Shown here: piece after piece, positions 37,701-50,830 of the stretch | Layout: the number at the start of each line of letters is the position of its first letter | How positions within the stretch are numbered: the first letter of the stretch is position 1 | Assembly (NCBI GenBank): GCA_008933995.1 | Contig: WARS01000011.1 | Span: 6,969,016-7,033,015 of the forward strand | Origin: Datnioides undecimradiatus | Lineage: Eukaryota > Chordata > Actinopteri > Lobotiformes > Datnioididae | Direction: 5' to 3' | Length of the DNA: 64,000 nucleotides | Notes under the pieces: model-generated | Database searches by the model: none | What the model was told of the DNA's origin: nothing | What the model saw: the letters and a program-made list of their open reading frames with translations, nothing else | Made by a program: the position numbers and the translations under genes

Positions 37701-38979
37701 ATTGAAATCCCTCACAGGCAATTATCCATATGCGAATGGTGTACTTACTCTGAGCTTATATAAGTTTCTTTCTCGGTAAGCCGCACCATTTTCATTTTAA
37801 AACTCTGATTACAATTTCAGAGTTTATTCCTATGAGAAAATGGCAAAAATGGATGCTCATAGTTAACACAGAGCATAAAATCCTGCTGGACCTCTCGCTG
37901 GCTCTATAATTTGAAAGATTGAATAATCTTTCTCTGGCATGTAGTTGAAAATCCCTTTTGCAATGAGGAGAGACGTGGGCAGTAGTTGGCATCTATGTGG
38001 TCAGGAAGACATTTTGTTGAGTAAAGTGTTGGCAGGCAGGCAGGAGGAACACCCCTCCACCACTCAACCCCCACCTCACCCACCTCTCAGGCTGTCAGGA
38101 GTGTCATATATCTGGGGGATATCTGAGGGCGAGAGAGATCGTAGCCCAATTACGGGCTGATAACTAATCAATAGGCCACTTATTCCTACAGCAGGAAGTA
38201 AAGGAATGGGCCCCTGGGACACGTAGTTCAGATTACTCTCCGCTCAGCGTGGGACAGCCACTAATGATGAGACAGAAAAAGAAGTGGAGAGGGGCAGACA
38301 GAGGGGGGGAAATTAAAGAAATAAAAACAGGGCAGAGAGAGGCTGCAGTATATCAAAAGAGATACACAGAATGAGGAGAAAAGGAGAGACAGAGAGAAAA
38401 TGGAGCTCTCGTATGACAAAGTCTCGTCTCATTCAAAGGGCAGTTTGTTCTACTGAGCTGCTGATATGCAGTCGACTTAGATCACTTGCAATTCGCCAAA
38501 GTTACCACCACTAATAGAGAGAAAAACAACACCAACTTACCGCTTATACTAAATAGTAACAAATGCTAACAGTTTTCAAAGGTTCCTCCATTCTCAATGT
38601 GCCCGCGGAACCATCCACACAGGTTTCCCCACTTGAATATTTAAACATTTGCTCAGGTCAAAGTTAAGTAGAGCTATTCTGGAAACTGTATGACTTCTTG
38701 AACTAATAAGACTGATGAAGATGTTTCCCATCCAAACAGGTGAATCAAAACTAACAGCATGGTCAGCGGAATGAGCAGCGGAAATGCAGTCAGACCAGTG
38801 TGCACCTGGCAAAATGTGCTAGCATTGGTAGGGTGGTAAACAAAAACCAGCATGGCGAGCATTTTAGACAATTAGACAGTTTTCAATGAACAATTTGCTG
38901 TCATTAACCTCTGTTAGTGTCCTTCCACTCTTGTCTGCTGCAAGGATTATCTCACTGTGAAGTTACAAAACATGAATAT

Positions 38980-39240
38980 CCCTTTGATGCATGAATTATG
39001 AAAACTTCAGCCAGGATTTTTTTTTTTTTTTTTTTCCTAAGTTTTTTTTTATTTTTCTAAGGCCATGAAAAAAAATTTGGTTTTTTTTTTTCAAGAAAAT
39101 TTTCTAATTAACTAAAGAAATATGCTGTTACAATAATGTGAACATATTTTGAAATACTGTAACACTGTTCAGCCCATAAATATACAAGAAAATGGCTTTT
39201 GAATAGCTGTCCACTGTAGTGACCACTATGCATCAAAGGG
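38980..39240. mobile_element. Small non-autonomous DNA transposon-like element (MITE)
   Basis: CCCTTTGATGCAT at 38980-38992 and its exact reverse complement ATGCATCAAAGGG at 39228-39240 bound a 261-base AT-rich interior with several poly-T/A runs and no ORF. Perfect 13-base terminal inverted repeats at this spacing are typical of a MITE. No clear target-site duplication is visible, so the true ends or superfamily are uncertain. Confidence 0.6.
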
Positions 39241-41470
39241 TTAAAATCACACAGTGCTTCTCTCAAAGGGGCTGGACATCGGAGAGAAGTTTAATCAGGC
39301 TGAACTCCTCAGAAAGAGAAGGATACGGGTTAGTCAATGTGTCTCGGATGGTTCCATGTAGAAACAAATGTGGTGGACAGTTTCAGTGAATTGCACCATG
39401 ACAATGAATCTAATTATACTTATTTTGCCCATATTAATGAGCTCATGATACAAATTAGGAAAACTGATGATCAGTTGTGATTCAGGTTGTGACAGTTTAC
39501 CAGCCATTTTACACTCTCCTGATTAGTGGTGTTAATCAACATTTTCTACTGGTTTCAACAGAGACTCGGGGTTCACAGTAGTTAGTAGTCATGCTAGCTG
39601 CAGACATGGTTCTGGTTTCTGCCTCCAAACAAACCACCTCTTGATGCTTGAAGGGCCTCCTTTCCATGGAACACAGGAACTATTCGTTCTCATTTCCTTT
39701 GACAGGCCATTCGTTTTGTCGCTCCTCTGTCACTGTCGCCCTCATGAAGAAATATGGCAGCAGCCTCTGCCCCTGTCCCCCACACCTTGTGCCCTTAGCT
39801 GACAACCTGCCCAGACCCTGGCCAGGCCCCCCTACATCCTTGGGCTCCTCATCCAAGGCCCCTGTCACTCCCACCACTCTTTTACTAATATCAAGTAAAT
39901 GATCATCATTTCTGCCATTTCAGCCCAATCGGCCTCATGCTGGTGGGGTGGAATCATGACTTTTAAGTATTTATGTGTCCTGAAGTGAGTGCAGGATGTG
40001 TAAGCGAACAGGTAAACTGTTTTTCTTTTCAGGAGGAGCAATGGAAACTATGGGCATGGTAAGTGTGTAGCTGCTATCTTCCTGTTTCAGCAGCACTGTC
40101 TAATCAGTAGGATGGTGTTTTTGGCTGTCAGGCAGAAGGCATCAGTAAAAGACGAAAGCCTAAACCATCACCATTAACACTGATCAGGTTTCTCCCAATC
40201 TGCTTGTTTATCCTCCTTTCTCCCCAGATCAGTACAAAGCTACTTTACAGGCTCTTAAACCCGACATGTTTCTCCAAGACAATACAGATGAACCACAAAA
40301 CAGTCCTCAGTGACTTCGGTGATTAAATGCGAGCAGTAGTTTTGGATGAAATGAGACAGGAGAGAGCAATAGAGACAGAGAGTGGGAGTCACTCCTGCAG
40401 CTGCATTTGGCATCGGCACATTGGCCATATCCAAAGTTTTCCACTCAGAAGAACAATGCCATACTCCCTCCAAATCGATTGGTAATACGTCTCATCCCAT
40501 TGATGCCATCTCTAATCCATTCTGGGCTCCTTTGCAAGATGGAGATGGAGAGGCAGAGGGAGAGGTATGGCAAGGCGTGTGGAGAGAGAGGGAGAAAGCG
40601 TAAATACTAGCTGAGCGGCCATGTATTCTGAGGAATTTGTGTTGTGCCGTTTTTTTTCTCACTCTCTCTCTGCCTCTACTGCGATGGGGCTGTGTCGTTA
40701 AGCTCTTTAGTCCGCGTGGCTAATGAAATAGGGTTGGCAGGATTACACAGGGCTAAAGCACTGTGCCTGGTGAGCCTTGGAGAAACCGCTGTAGCTCCGC
40801 CAAGTGAAAGGGAGGGAAAGATGGAAAAGGATGAGAGGGTTTGTAGTGCAGAGGAGGGCAAGGAAAGGCATTTTGGGGAACGGAGATGGTAGGTTAACTG
40901 TACATAGGAAAGCACGTAGCAACACGAGGCTATTATCACAAGTGTCGGGTGTCATTCTGGATTGTTTTTTACATGGTTTTTTGCAATGACCCAGAAACCG
41001 TTGGCCTCTGCCTCTGTTGAACCCCATGCTCCCTGGAGGCTCTTAATATTTAGTGTGGCCAACCGCTGGTGGAGAGAGAAAATAGAGCGAAGTAGCAGAT
41101 AGCTCACACTTGGCTTCTAATAGCCATAAAAGCAGCAGAAGGTTTTTAACTAGTCATAAAATCAGTGGCAGGAACAGGAGGATATTAATTAGATTAGTGC
41201 ATTCATGGTCCTGTGATCACCTCTTCTGCCTCCATGATCATTTCACAGAGATGGAATTAGATCAATTCATCATATGATATGTGAATTATATGAACATACT
41301 GACTTATAGCGATACTGACAAGAACATTTTTAAACATATAAAGGCTTGTTTGAAATATATCACTCAATCTTCCTGAAAGTTTTAAATAGTTTTTTTTTTT
41401 TTTTTACTTTTCCTTCTCTTACACAGTTATGGAAAAAAAAACAGTTTACAGTCTGTTTTATTTACATTCT
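39241..41470. other. Gene-free 5' flank of maf, 39.2-41.5 kb
   Basis: No convincing exon. The 84-codon frame at 39648-39902 is Pro/Ser-rich without a domain and overlaps an equally long opposite frame, so it is probably chance. Complex blocks at 40380-40560 and 41010-41230 are regulatory candidates; the latter combines CTTAATATTTAG, GCCATAAAAG and ATATTAATTAGATTAG. A poly-T run lies near 41391-41405. Confidence 0.6.
41010..41230. promoter_or_regulatory. Candidate enhancer, 5' of maf
   Basis: Repeat-free block with several homeodomain-type cores (TTAATATTTAG, GCCATAAAAG, CTAGTCATAAAA, TTAATTAGATTAG). Character resembles conserved non-coding elements; not tested. Confidence 0.3.
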
Positions 41471-41847
41471 TAAAGGCACATCCCACCAATTTTACATATG
41501 AAGTTCAGTTTACTGATGTTAAGCACTACACAGTTTTAGGAAGCAGTTGTATAATGTCCTCTGTGACTCTGGAGGAAGCTTTTTCATGTTTAAAAGAATG
41601 ACCCTGGCAGTGCAATTACAACCTCTCCCCTAGAAATTCTGTTTGTATGAAACTAATTTGCAGCGTTTATTAAAATATCTAACTTGCAAAATGTTGCATT
41701 CAAGTATTAATAAATCATTCACTAAAAGTCAAGATATTTTGACCTCTTCTGTTATAGTTTTGGCTGTTCTTTTTAATAATGTGCCTCTTGTGATTCTTGA
41801 AACTTTTATTGAAGTACAGTTGTCATGCACTGTGGTGCCCCTTTAAA
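41471..41847. mobile_element. Possible decayed MITE-like element
   Basis: The left end reads TTAAAGGCACATCCCACCA and the reverse complement of the right end reads TTAAAGGGGCACCACAG, an imperfect terminal inverted repeat of about 10-12 bases. The ~375-base AT-rich interior has no domain. It resembles inverted-repeat elements seen in teleost genomes but the match is weak. Confidence 0.3.
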
Positions 41848-41849
41848 TA

Positions 41850-44800
41850 CACCAGTTTAACCCTCTGTTTATTGCATCTGGCCATCTCTCTCTTCCCTTT
41901 CCTTCTCTCTTCCTCATCTCCCTCCTCATCTCTCCTCTGCTTGTCACATGCAGGAATAAATCTGTTTCCAAACATAATGGAGCCCTCCAGGGGGGAGGGG
42001 CCTCTGTTTAGTATACCACTTTCTGATTGGCTGCTTGGCTTGATGTCGTATATGATGATAAATCTGGCCCAGGTGTCACCTCCTCGGCAGCAGGTGAGGA
42101 TTGATGGGATACAGGAGGACTATCCATCATCCTGGGCAGGTGGCACGCTATCGGAATTTGGGAAATCTGTTCCCAATCAGGGTCCCGCAGTGCTCGGTGG
42201 GGTTCGCGACGCTGTTTGGGAGGCGTTACTGGAAATCAATGGCAAGCACTCAAGGTCAATGTACTGTTAGAAAACTCCTTAAGCTCTGACGGATAGATCC
42301 CTCTGCTCTTTCTCTGCCTCTCTCACTCTCTCTCACTTTCTCCACGGGTGAATGCGAGGAGACACTGACATCTTCTATCCGCCACCACCCCGCCAGCCCA
42401 GTTAAAGGAAAGGTGGTTTTTAGGTGGATGTCATAGAGGCTGTCTGGAGTAATTTGCGACGAAGCCCTTCTCTAGGTGGAGCCAGCGAGTGCCAATCTGG
42501 GGCCGAGGCTGGGACTGGGGTTGGGGCCGGGGAGTATCGGAGATCTAATAAAAGCCCAGGGCGCCTGCCTGGCTCCTTATTCTTATAGATTACCTGTAAG
42601 TCACCTTGTCCCTGCTACTGTAAGGGTTGGGAGTTAAGCTGCATAAAGGCAGACGCTCACCCTCACCTCCTTGGCTGGCTGAAAGTCAGTTCAAACTGCA
42701 GATCAGAGGAGGGGAAAACTTTGTTACAAGTCTGCTGCAAGTCAGTGATTCAGCATCCAGTCAGACTGTGGTCTCAGGTTCAGCCCTCACAAATCGTCCT
42801 TTGCTGCCCCTCCTTTGTCTTAAAATACTGAAAGGTAGCTATTAAAATGAGTTTAATCATTGCTTGCCAGATCAGCATTATACAGCACAACAAATGTTGC
42901 CAGTTGAACAACGTATTTAACAAAAGCAGGAAGAAATAGAGAAATGCAGAGTTTAGACACATTGAAATACATTTAATTTAAACACACCAAACAAATTTGT
43001 CTTTCCTTTGAAGCAGCTAAAATCAATATTTCCATATTGACAATGGACAGTGTGGCCACTTATGTTGTGTATTTACTTACATAACTAATTGCAGCCAAAA
43101 TAGATATTTAAAGGCTCTACTTACTATATTGTACAATAAACATGAGGAAAAAACAGGTTCATTTCCTCTGAACACAAAAACATGATGGATCGACTACACC
43201 TTTTTGATCGTTTGCCATCCGTAAATTCAACTCTTATTTTGCAGAAACCACTGATTGTGAGTGACTACATATCAGATAACAGACATTTAACATCTTCTGT
43301 ATTATACAGTATCAATTAAAAAACATTGCGGATTCGTATAAAACTGGGCTTCATTTTATCACAGATTTACAACATTTTAAAATTAAAACTGTTTTGCTTT
43401 CTTAAGAACACATAAGACTGCTCCTGAAAGTGCATATAACTGACTAGGTGCACATTTCCCACAAGTGTACCTCCACTCAAATACCTCCTGACACACAGTA
43501 GCTATCTGTCTCTGTATGCTGACCTCATTACCTGTCTGGAGGTCAGCTGCAGGGAAGGTCACAGACCTTCAACATCTGTTCCTGTTCCTGTACACTGTAA
43601 GCTCATATCTTCTTCTCTCACCTTTTACCTTTCGTGCTCATTCTTCTTTTATCAACATTCAACTGTACAGTACTATATTTCATATGTCTGTACTCTACAT
43701 CTAGGTCCAACCTACCTTCTCCTCTACTAGTCTTCATATTTGCCACCCTGCCCCTCTATCCCAAGGTGACCCTGCCTCCCAATCCCCACTATCGGTCAGG
43801 CCCGGGCCCCTATTAATCCTACTTCATTTGTCCTGCCTCTTCCCTCCACTTTGGCTGGAATTTATGACAGTACCTTAAATGCTAATGGAGTCTAATCTGT
43901 GGAGAGCTTCGCTCTTTTCTAAAGACTCCTATCACTCTTTGTGCCACATGCATACAATGAGTCCACACATACAGGGACAGAGCTGGACTAGTATTAAGAG
44001 AAAGTTCCCTCAGTGAATAGACAGCACACGTCCATTCAAATGTATTTCCACCTAGGAAATCATGTCCTCTTTGTGGAATAGTGAAAATAATATTTTTTCT
44101 CATGAAATGCCTTAGTCTGGGTCAAAAGATGAATCCTCTATCAAAGTTCAATGGCTAAGCATAAGAGCCACTGTAGTGAACTGGAGAGATTAATTTTGGC
44201 CTGGGGTACTTCACTGTGACTGAGCGTGCGTCTGTCCAGCTGTCTGTCTGGCTCCCTCTGTCCATCGGTCACTGTGACAATTAACATGGAAACTCCTGGA
44301 GGATGTTTAGCCTCACTCAAGGATAAAACCTGTCAAAAATAAGTGCTTCCTTTCGAAAATGTGTGTTTATAAGGGAGAGGATAAAACTGGACAATTTTCT
44401 GCCTCACTAGTTTATTCAGTGCAGGAGTAAAATAATGCACATTTTAAATGGATGTAATTACTAGTTATCACTGGCAGTTACTCCAAGTCACTTTGTGCTG
44501 GAATAGAGTGAAGGGGCCAGTGATTTCTCTTCAACACTGGCAGCTATATACCAAACACACAATGGTCCTGAGAGGAGAACAATTGTGACACTGCAGTTCG
44601 GCACACAGATCCTCTCCACTGGACCAGAGGGTGAGACACACTGAACACACTGTGAAGGATGATATTTGTGAACAAGAGAAAAGGGCAGAAAAACTGTCAA
44701 GGTGCTGCACTGGAGATGCTAGAATGACTAAACACATGAGAGATAATACATATATGTGAACATGCACGTACACACATGCCATCATCGACCACAAGCTGTG

Positions 44801-45335
44801 AGCACGATATAATAGCGTGTTAATTAGTGAAGCATTAGTCTATTCTACATATCTATATAATGTCCTAATCTGTTCTAATCCAAATTACTCCATAATGAAG
44901 TGCTGTCTGCCTGCAAAGACCCTGCTTCTGTCTGTCAGGTGATATGTCAGGTAATGGAGGAAGTGCTTTGCATACACAGCTCATTATTACACCAATACTC
45001 CAAAAATACAGTTCTGCATTAAATGTGCGATTTATAACCTTAATTGCCTGGTAAATTTCGCAAAGTTTTTGCAATATATAATAAATAGATAAAAGTTGTT
45101 AATTAACAGTTCTCTCTTAAATTCAATCCTATTTTGACACTATAAACATTTATTAACTTATGTTTGCAACTTATTCAGTAATAAATACTTGGCATGCATT
45201 GAATTTCACATGCTCAACAATTTTGTGTATTTAGACATTTAGGAGGGATTGCACAGACAAATCGGCCTTAATAATCAACTCAGTATAATTACATCCATAA
45301 TATCAATGGAGAAACATCATATTGGAAAGCACTGA
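41850..45335. other. Gene-free 5' flank of maf, 41.9-45.3 kb
   Basis: No convincing exon. CT-rich sequence at 41880-41935 is followed by a complex, partly GC-rich stretch at 41990-42600. A 157-codon frame (41797-42270) crosses it but starts inside AT- and CT-rich sequence and has no recognisable domain. AT-rich sequence at 42840-43440 shows nothing. Blocks near 43850-43920 and 44190-44330 are complex and repeat-free. Confidence 0.6.
41990..42600. promoter_or_regulatory. Extended complex block, candidate regulatory region
   Basis: About 600 bases that are more GC- and CpG-rich than the surroundings. Motifs include TGATTGGCTGCTTGG, ATCGGAATTTGGGAAATCTG and AATAAAAGCCCAGGGCGCC. The only interruption is a CT-rich run near 42303-42340. 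It could be an enhancer cluster or an unannotated non-coding exon. Confidence 0.3.
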
Positions 45336-45336
45336 G

Positions 45337-45338
<2 letters not shown>

Positions 45339-45379
<41 letters not shown>

Positions 45380-45398
45380 TGTGTATGTGCAGGTGTTA

Positions 45399-45438
<40 letters not shown>
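45339..45438. repeat. Twin (GT)19 microsatellites
   Basis: Two perfect GT arrays of equal length, 45339-45376 and 45401-45438 (38 bases each), separated by 24 bases of imperfect GT-like sequence. Confidence 0.93.
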
Positions 45439-45450
<12 letters not shown>

Positions 45451-45649
45451 GAGTGAGTTCACATGCATGCACGTGTTAATTCTGTGCTGGTCACTGGAGT
45501 AAGCTACGCTAGAGAAGGCAAAGCTGTGATTGCGTTCAGCGCTGTGCTGCGACTGACAGACTTAATACCAGCCCCACTGGACTGAGATCAGCTATTAAGA
45601 TAAACCAGACCAACTGAGTTTAATTCCTGGGCAGAATTACGTTCAGACC

Positions 45650-45770
45650 TGGCCTGCATTTGCATTCATGGAAATTTCATTAAAAGACTAATTTTGGTAA
45701 AGATTTAGGTTCTCTTGTTATTTCTGAAGGCAGAACATTGTCATTTGCATGAATGCATTATGTATGAGAA
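45650..45770. promoter_or_regulatory. Candidate enhancer with two POU octamers
   Basis: The exact octamer ATTTGCAT occurs at 45658-45665 and again at 45743-45750, 85 bases apart. GGAAATTTCATTAAAAG and GAATGCATTATG add homeodomain/POU-like sequence. Motifs are direct readings; function is inferred. Confidence 0.35.
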
Positions 45771-48700
45771 GCCCAGTGACATGAAGCAGTTTTAGGAGAA
45801 GACACACCTTTTTATTTCAAGCCCTTTTTTATTTATATGAGAGCAGAAGAAGTGGGTGTATGATCCAGTATCATGTGCAGGCCACATCTATTACAAACCT
45901 TGTCAGCTGTGCTCTCTTTGTGGTCGTGACCTCTTTGAAAACGCCTGTGTGTGGTACAATTGTTGGTTCATTTATCTGAATATAAATTGAACCAGGTCAT
46001 TGACTGATCCGGCAGTTCAGTGAAGCAACCAGAATAATGATGGCTGGTAAGACTTCAGTGAGCTTCAATAATCAGACTGTAATAAAGCTGGTCATCCTAC
46101 AGTTAAAACACAGCCTGACAGTGAGCTATTGTTTCCTGGAACTGTGGCTACCCATAAGGCAGTTCTATTCTCATAATCACCACACATAATGGATGATATG
46201 GGTCAACGTGGAGGTGGGGTATTTTTCATGCTCACTTTTAGCCAGCCAGCCTATTCTTTTATAGAACCTCTTCATGAGCAAGTTGGAACATCGCTGAATC
46301 TCACACCGCATTTCTTCCTGTTTTAACCTTGGTTTGACTTGTTTACCTCAAAACGTCAGGGGGAGGTCACACACCATGCTCTTTGTAGGGAAAGAAACAC
46401 TGAAAACAGTGTGCGGTGATTGGGGTAACAAGTTTTACAATACTGTTTTCTCACTGCCCATTGGTACAATGTGCCATATTGATTCTCCAAACTGAATTTA
46501 AAGGAGAAATGCATTAAAACACACAAACATGCCAAATTTCACCAAGCTGTTGATAAAATTCTGCTGAGTGTGATTAGCAATGGGGGGAACACATGTGAGG
46601 CAAAACCCTTGTTATATTTTCATATATGTTTTCATATTAAACCTTGCATTTATAACTGTGTATGGAATGTAAAACACAATAAACCATATGGCGTTTTTAT
46701 TTGTTTTCTAGTGCAGGTTTACAGCAACAAATAAAAGTAAATGTATAGGAATTTTATGACAAAGGGAATTACACAAGACTTTTCACTGCACCCTGATGAC
46801 TGAGGACAGTAAATGTGACATTCAACAGCCGAGAAATGCAGCCTCAGAACATGGCCTTTGCACACCACATCTATTAATTTGTATTATAAGACATATGCAC
46901 ATTGTGCGTGTGGGCTTTTGTGCATCCTGTTCCCAGCGCTGCTTTAATTCCTTTACTTGTGATGCTTTTAAGATTGGCATAACAGAATCATATGCATGCA
47001 GAAATAAATGCATGTATCAGATCCAGTGTCTGCGGCTCACATACTGTATGTCTACACACTACACACAACAACTGTAGCCTCACGCACTATTGCCTCCCGC
47101 TCCCTAAATCCACACTGTAACACTGTCAGGGGCTTTAGTGAACATGTTTACAGTGCTGTGCGGCCAGTGATCATGAAGTAGCCTCTTTTCCCCCCAGCTC
47201 CATCTCAACCGCCTTAAACTTTAATAGTGGACAGTTAAATATTAATAACTGATATCAGTGGAGGCTGCTTTACTGTTTTTGGCAGCAGTACAACGTTAGC
47301 CCGCCTGAGCTCCATAACTACCGTGCTGGTCCGGCTCCAAAGAACGCACACACACGCACGAACAAACACACACACATATGCACACTAGCCACAATCTCAC
47401 ACATGCACACACATATTAACACACTATAGGCAGTCAGACACACACACAAAAAAGACAATGTACAGATGCATACAGCATTTGTGCAGTTATTACTGCAGTG
47501 AGCACAACTGCTTCTAATAATAAAGTGATTGTTACTGGTAGTTACTTTGCACAGAAGCATGCAGGGTAAATAAAATTAGCTATGATGGTGAAAACTAGGG
47601 CAGACAGTACAGACAGGTACACACTGCAAACAACTTTTCATTGGAAGGAGTTTTGTAGATTTGTATGGGAAAAAGCATTATATAGAAATAGCGTTTTGTG
47701 CTGGGAGGGGATTTCTGTGTCTGCCGCTACAATACACACACAAATCACATATTAGTAAAAACACAAGCCAATAAAACTGCTCCCTTTGAGTTGTATAAGA
47801 CAAAATATATGGGATACTTATGGGATGCATAAATTTGGGCCTCGTCCCTGCAGAGTCCACGCTCCTTTCTGTCTGTGTTTTTACATGTGAGTCTTAGTCT
47901 CTAAAAAAGCCTTCAGACGGCCTGTCACATCCCATCTTCACCTCTAGCACTCAGGTATACCGGTTTGTCAACACAGATGTCTCAGTGTGTCTCTGTACAA
48001 CTTTACCTAAACATGCAGGGTCTTCACAGGTCAGCAGACATCACACACACACTGTCCCTTGGTGCCTGGAGGGTCTCAGGTTTGAGTGCAGCTCAACCAG
48101 CTCTGCAAAAACAACGTTTTGTACCTCAAGGCAACACGAAAACAGGCTGCTCTTCAATCACAATTACCTTAATTAAGAGAGAAACTAAAGCTCAGCATTC
48201 ACATGAGCAACAGACAATTCTGGAGAGAGTCAACAACGGTTTAAATCAAAATTTCAGCTATATGCTCAAACTTGTGCCACATGACTCCATCAGCAAAAAC
48301 AAACTAGTTAAGAAGACCTTGGTCCTGCCTTTGTGGTTATGTTCCCTCATGAAGCTTTGAAGGTGGTCCACTATTGTGAGGCTGTATTACAGAAACTAGA
48401 TCACCATGAAACATTTGAATATTTTTAATAAAATTGTTCCAGAATAGCATTTCACAATTTTCAAAGTGGAAGTAAAGAAAAACATAAATAAATGTTTCTC
48501 GGTTAAACACATATCCCCAACGAGCATTTGCCTATTTATGTTTTATCTAAGGAAACGACTCATCCAGCCGGCTCAGAAGAGCGAGTGTCAGCAGTTTTGG
48601 CCCCGATCTCTCTGTTCTTGTTTTCTCTGTTTCTCTCCGTCTCTCTCACCCTCTCGCCTTATGTTGTGCTTTGCATTTCCCAGATGAATCAGATGGGTTA

Positions 48701-50539
48701 AGGAGTGAAGTGAGCATATACACGTTAATCCTTTATTTGCTTGATGAACATATTTGTTTACTCTAGGGTGCTCACTCTTAGAGGTAATTACATCCCCCTA
48801 TCTCAACCTCTAATTGCAGGTTTTGTAGTACAATCAAGGTCTTCAAAGTCAAGTGAATTGAAATGCCTTTCTTTCAGCTTTCCTTATTTAATTCCCTGCT
48901 AATCATATACTGTATTTGCCTAACTGAACACAATTCAAATATCTCACTAGTTTTTATTGTTACAAGTGAAATGTAATACAATTTGAGTTCAATCCAGCTC
49001 TGCCCCTCTCCTCCACCTGTCCATCTCCCATGAATGTGACTGTTCATCCGGGGAAACTTTGTTGACTAGCAGCTGCTCTGATGAAGCTCAGACTTGCGGC
49101 TTGTAAACCCGTTCTCATCCAGAGGTCATTGTGGAGGAGAGCTCAACGGGCCGCCACCGGCCCCTTCTGCGCTGCCAAGACGAGAGCAGGAGCGCTGCTA
49201 ATCTGAGAATTGGGGGGATTAGGCTGCACTGTTATTGTCTGTTTGATGAGGGATTAAATTTGGTTAATCCAGACCTTCATATGGGATTCCTCATTTAAGA
49301 TAGCAGCACAGTTCCATCACACAGCTTAACCAAGCCTCTCTCACTCTCTCTCTCCCTCTCTGTCTCTCGCCATTCGTTCTCATATCAATCAATATTTATT
49401 TTGCTTTCTCTCTCCTTCCCCAGTGTGTCTGTCTGTGTCTGCATCTTCACTCCCCATTTACCTGTGATTGTGATCGCTTCTGCAAATAATTAATTGCAAA
49501 CACTAAACACAGTCACTAACTTGGAAACTGAAATTGGAAATTCAGAGGATGAGTCTGTTAAAGTGTGCGAGAAAACAAAAAAAAAATGTACGTGGTGTTT
49601 GTAATAAAGAATATCATGAGAAAAATATTTTACAGATTAATTTTGAACAGGCATCCGGGGAAAAATCATTAATGAGGTTCCTACATTGATCCAACATCCT
49701 TCAGCCAACAAGTTATTTATTCACTATTATTTTGATTTATTTAGACAAGGTCAGAGGGTCTAGTATTCTGAAGAAAGTCACATCCTTTAAAAACAGTTAA
49801 AAAAAAAATTGAGCTCCAAGTATTAAAACTCAATTTTGTGTTTCTCCTTCTCTGAAGAAACTCAGGATAATACAACTTTTTTTTATCAGTTTAAGGAAGA
49901 TATTCAGATTATAAACATGCAGATTCAGCTCCAATACAAGGTAGAGTCTATGTCTTTGCATAATTTCTCAGATGAAATATTGACATTGTTTTTCCCGTTC
50001 ATAACACCGATTGATGCATGTGAATAAATTATCTCTCAACTTCAAATATTCATGATTCGAATGTGATTTTCTATACATTTCTGAAGGTATAGCTGCTCTC
50101 CGGAGAACACATAAAAGGACAATAACAATATTCTAAGTGCTATTTTGCTGCATCATCACTGTCCCTGCTGATGTATCCAGTTTTATTGTACTTTTCATTC
50201 AGTCAATACAAAAAAGAAAGTGGTTTTTAGATAGCTCGCCACTTGCCAATACAAAGGCACGACCATAAAAGTATATGATCTAATTGATTCGTAGTGAAAA
50301 TATATTCCAGAGTTTTATGCATCTGAGTAGACCCTGCACAAGAAACAGATGTAGGTATATTTCTTAATCTTCCAAAATATGCTTACTAGTGACAGGCAAA
50401 TAAAGCCACATATGTACATTTAAACAGTTAATAAAACAAAGCCTGTTTAACAATCAGAGCGTGTGGGAGGGCAGGAGAGGGAGATGGGTGAAAGTCAGTA
50501 TATCATCCATTTATATCTGCACAGCAGCTTGTAAAATCC

Positions 50540-50830
50540 GGAGCATTGTCTTTGCCACACGTGCGCCGTTTCCCTCTCGCTGACATCTCCCCCCCTTCTC
50601 CTTCGTTCTCTCAGCTCCGACACCATTTAGAACAGTTGGCATCATTAATGGGAGGGATTGCCTCTAAATTGGCAACAATGAAAAGACAAATTATGAGTGG
50701 CAGAGTGCTGGAGAGAGAGAGAGGGCGGGTGGGAGGAAGAAGGGAAGAATTAGAGTATTTGAATAATTTAGCCCCCTGTGGCTGGGATGACAGGAGTGTT
50801 ATTCTGAAGTAAGGCCCCGCTGCTAGAGAA
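50540..50830. promoter_or_regulatory. Candidate enhancer, 5' of maf
   Basis: Mostly repeat-free block including CACCATTTAGAACAGTTGGC, ATCATTAATGGGAGGGATTG, GGCAACAATGAAAAG (SOX core) and GAATAATTTAGCCCC, broken only by a short GA run near 50713. It resembles vertebrate non-coding elements in style; not tested. Confidence 0.3.

Larger units (their letters stand above)
31261..38970. other. Gene-free 5' flank of maf, 31.3-39.0 kb
   Basis: No convincing exon. It holds interrupted (GT)n 31878-31916 and (CT)n 32307-32346, a short CT run near 34863 and a TA run near 36353. Complex repeat-free blocks at 33030-33180, 34435-34700, 35370-35480 and 38100-38280 look like regulatory candidates. At 36116, 36172 and 36204 a GTTATTRATGTR motif recurs. 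Confidence 0.65.

Noticed and set aside
41797..42270. 157-codon plus-strand open frame
   Set aside because: The first third is CT-rich low complexity. The rest has no recognisable domain and no sign of coding splice structure. Kept only as a candidate regulatory block.
47965..48360. 131-codon plus-strand open frame
   Set aside because: No domain or family resemblance; length is within chance for this amount of sequence.
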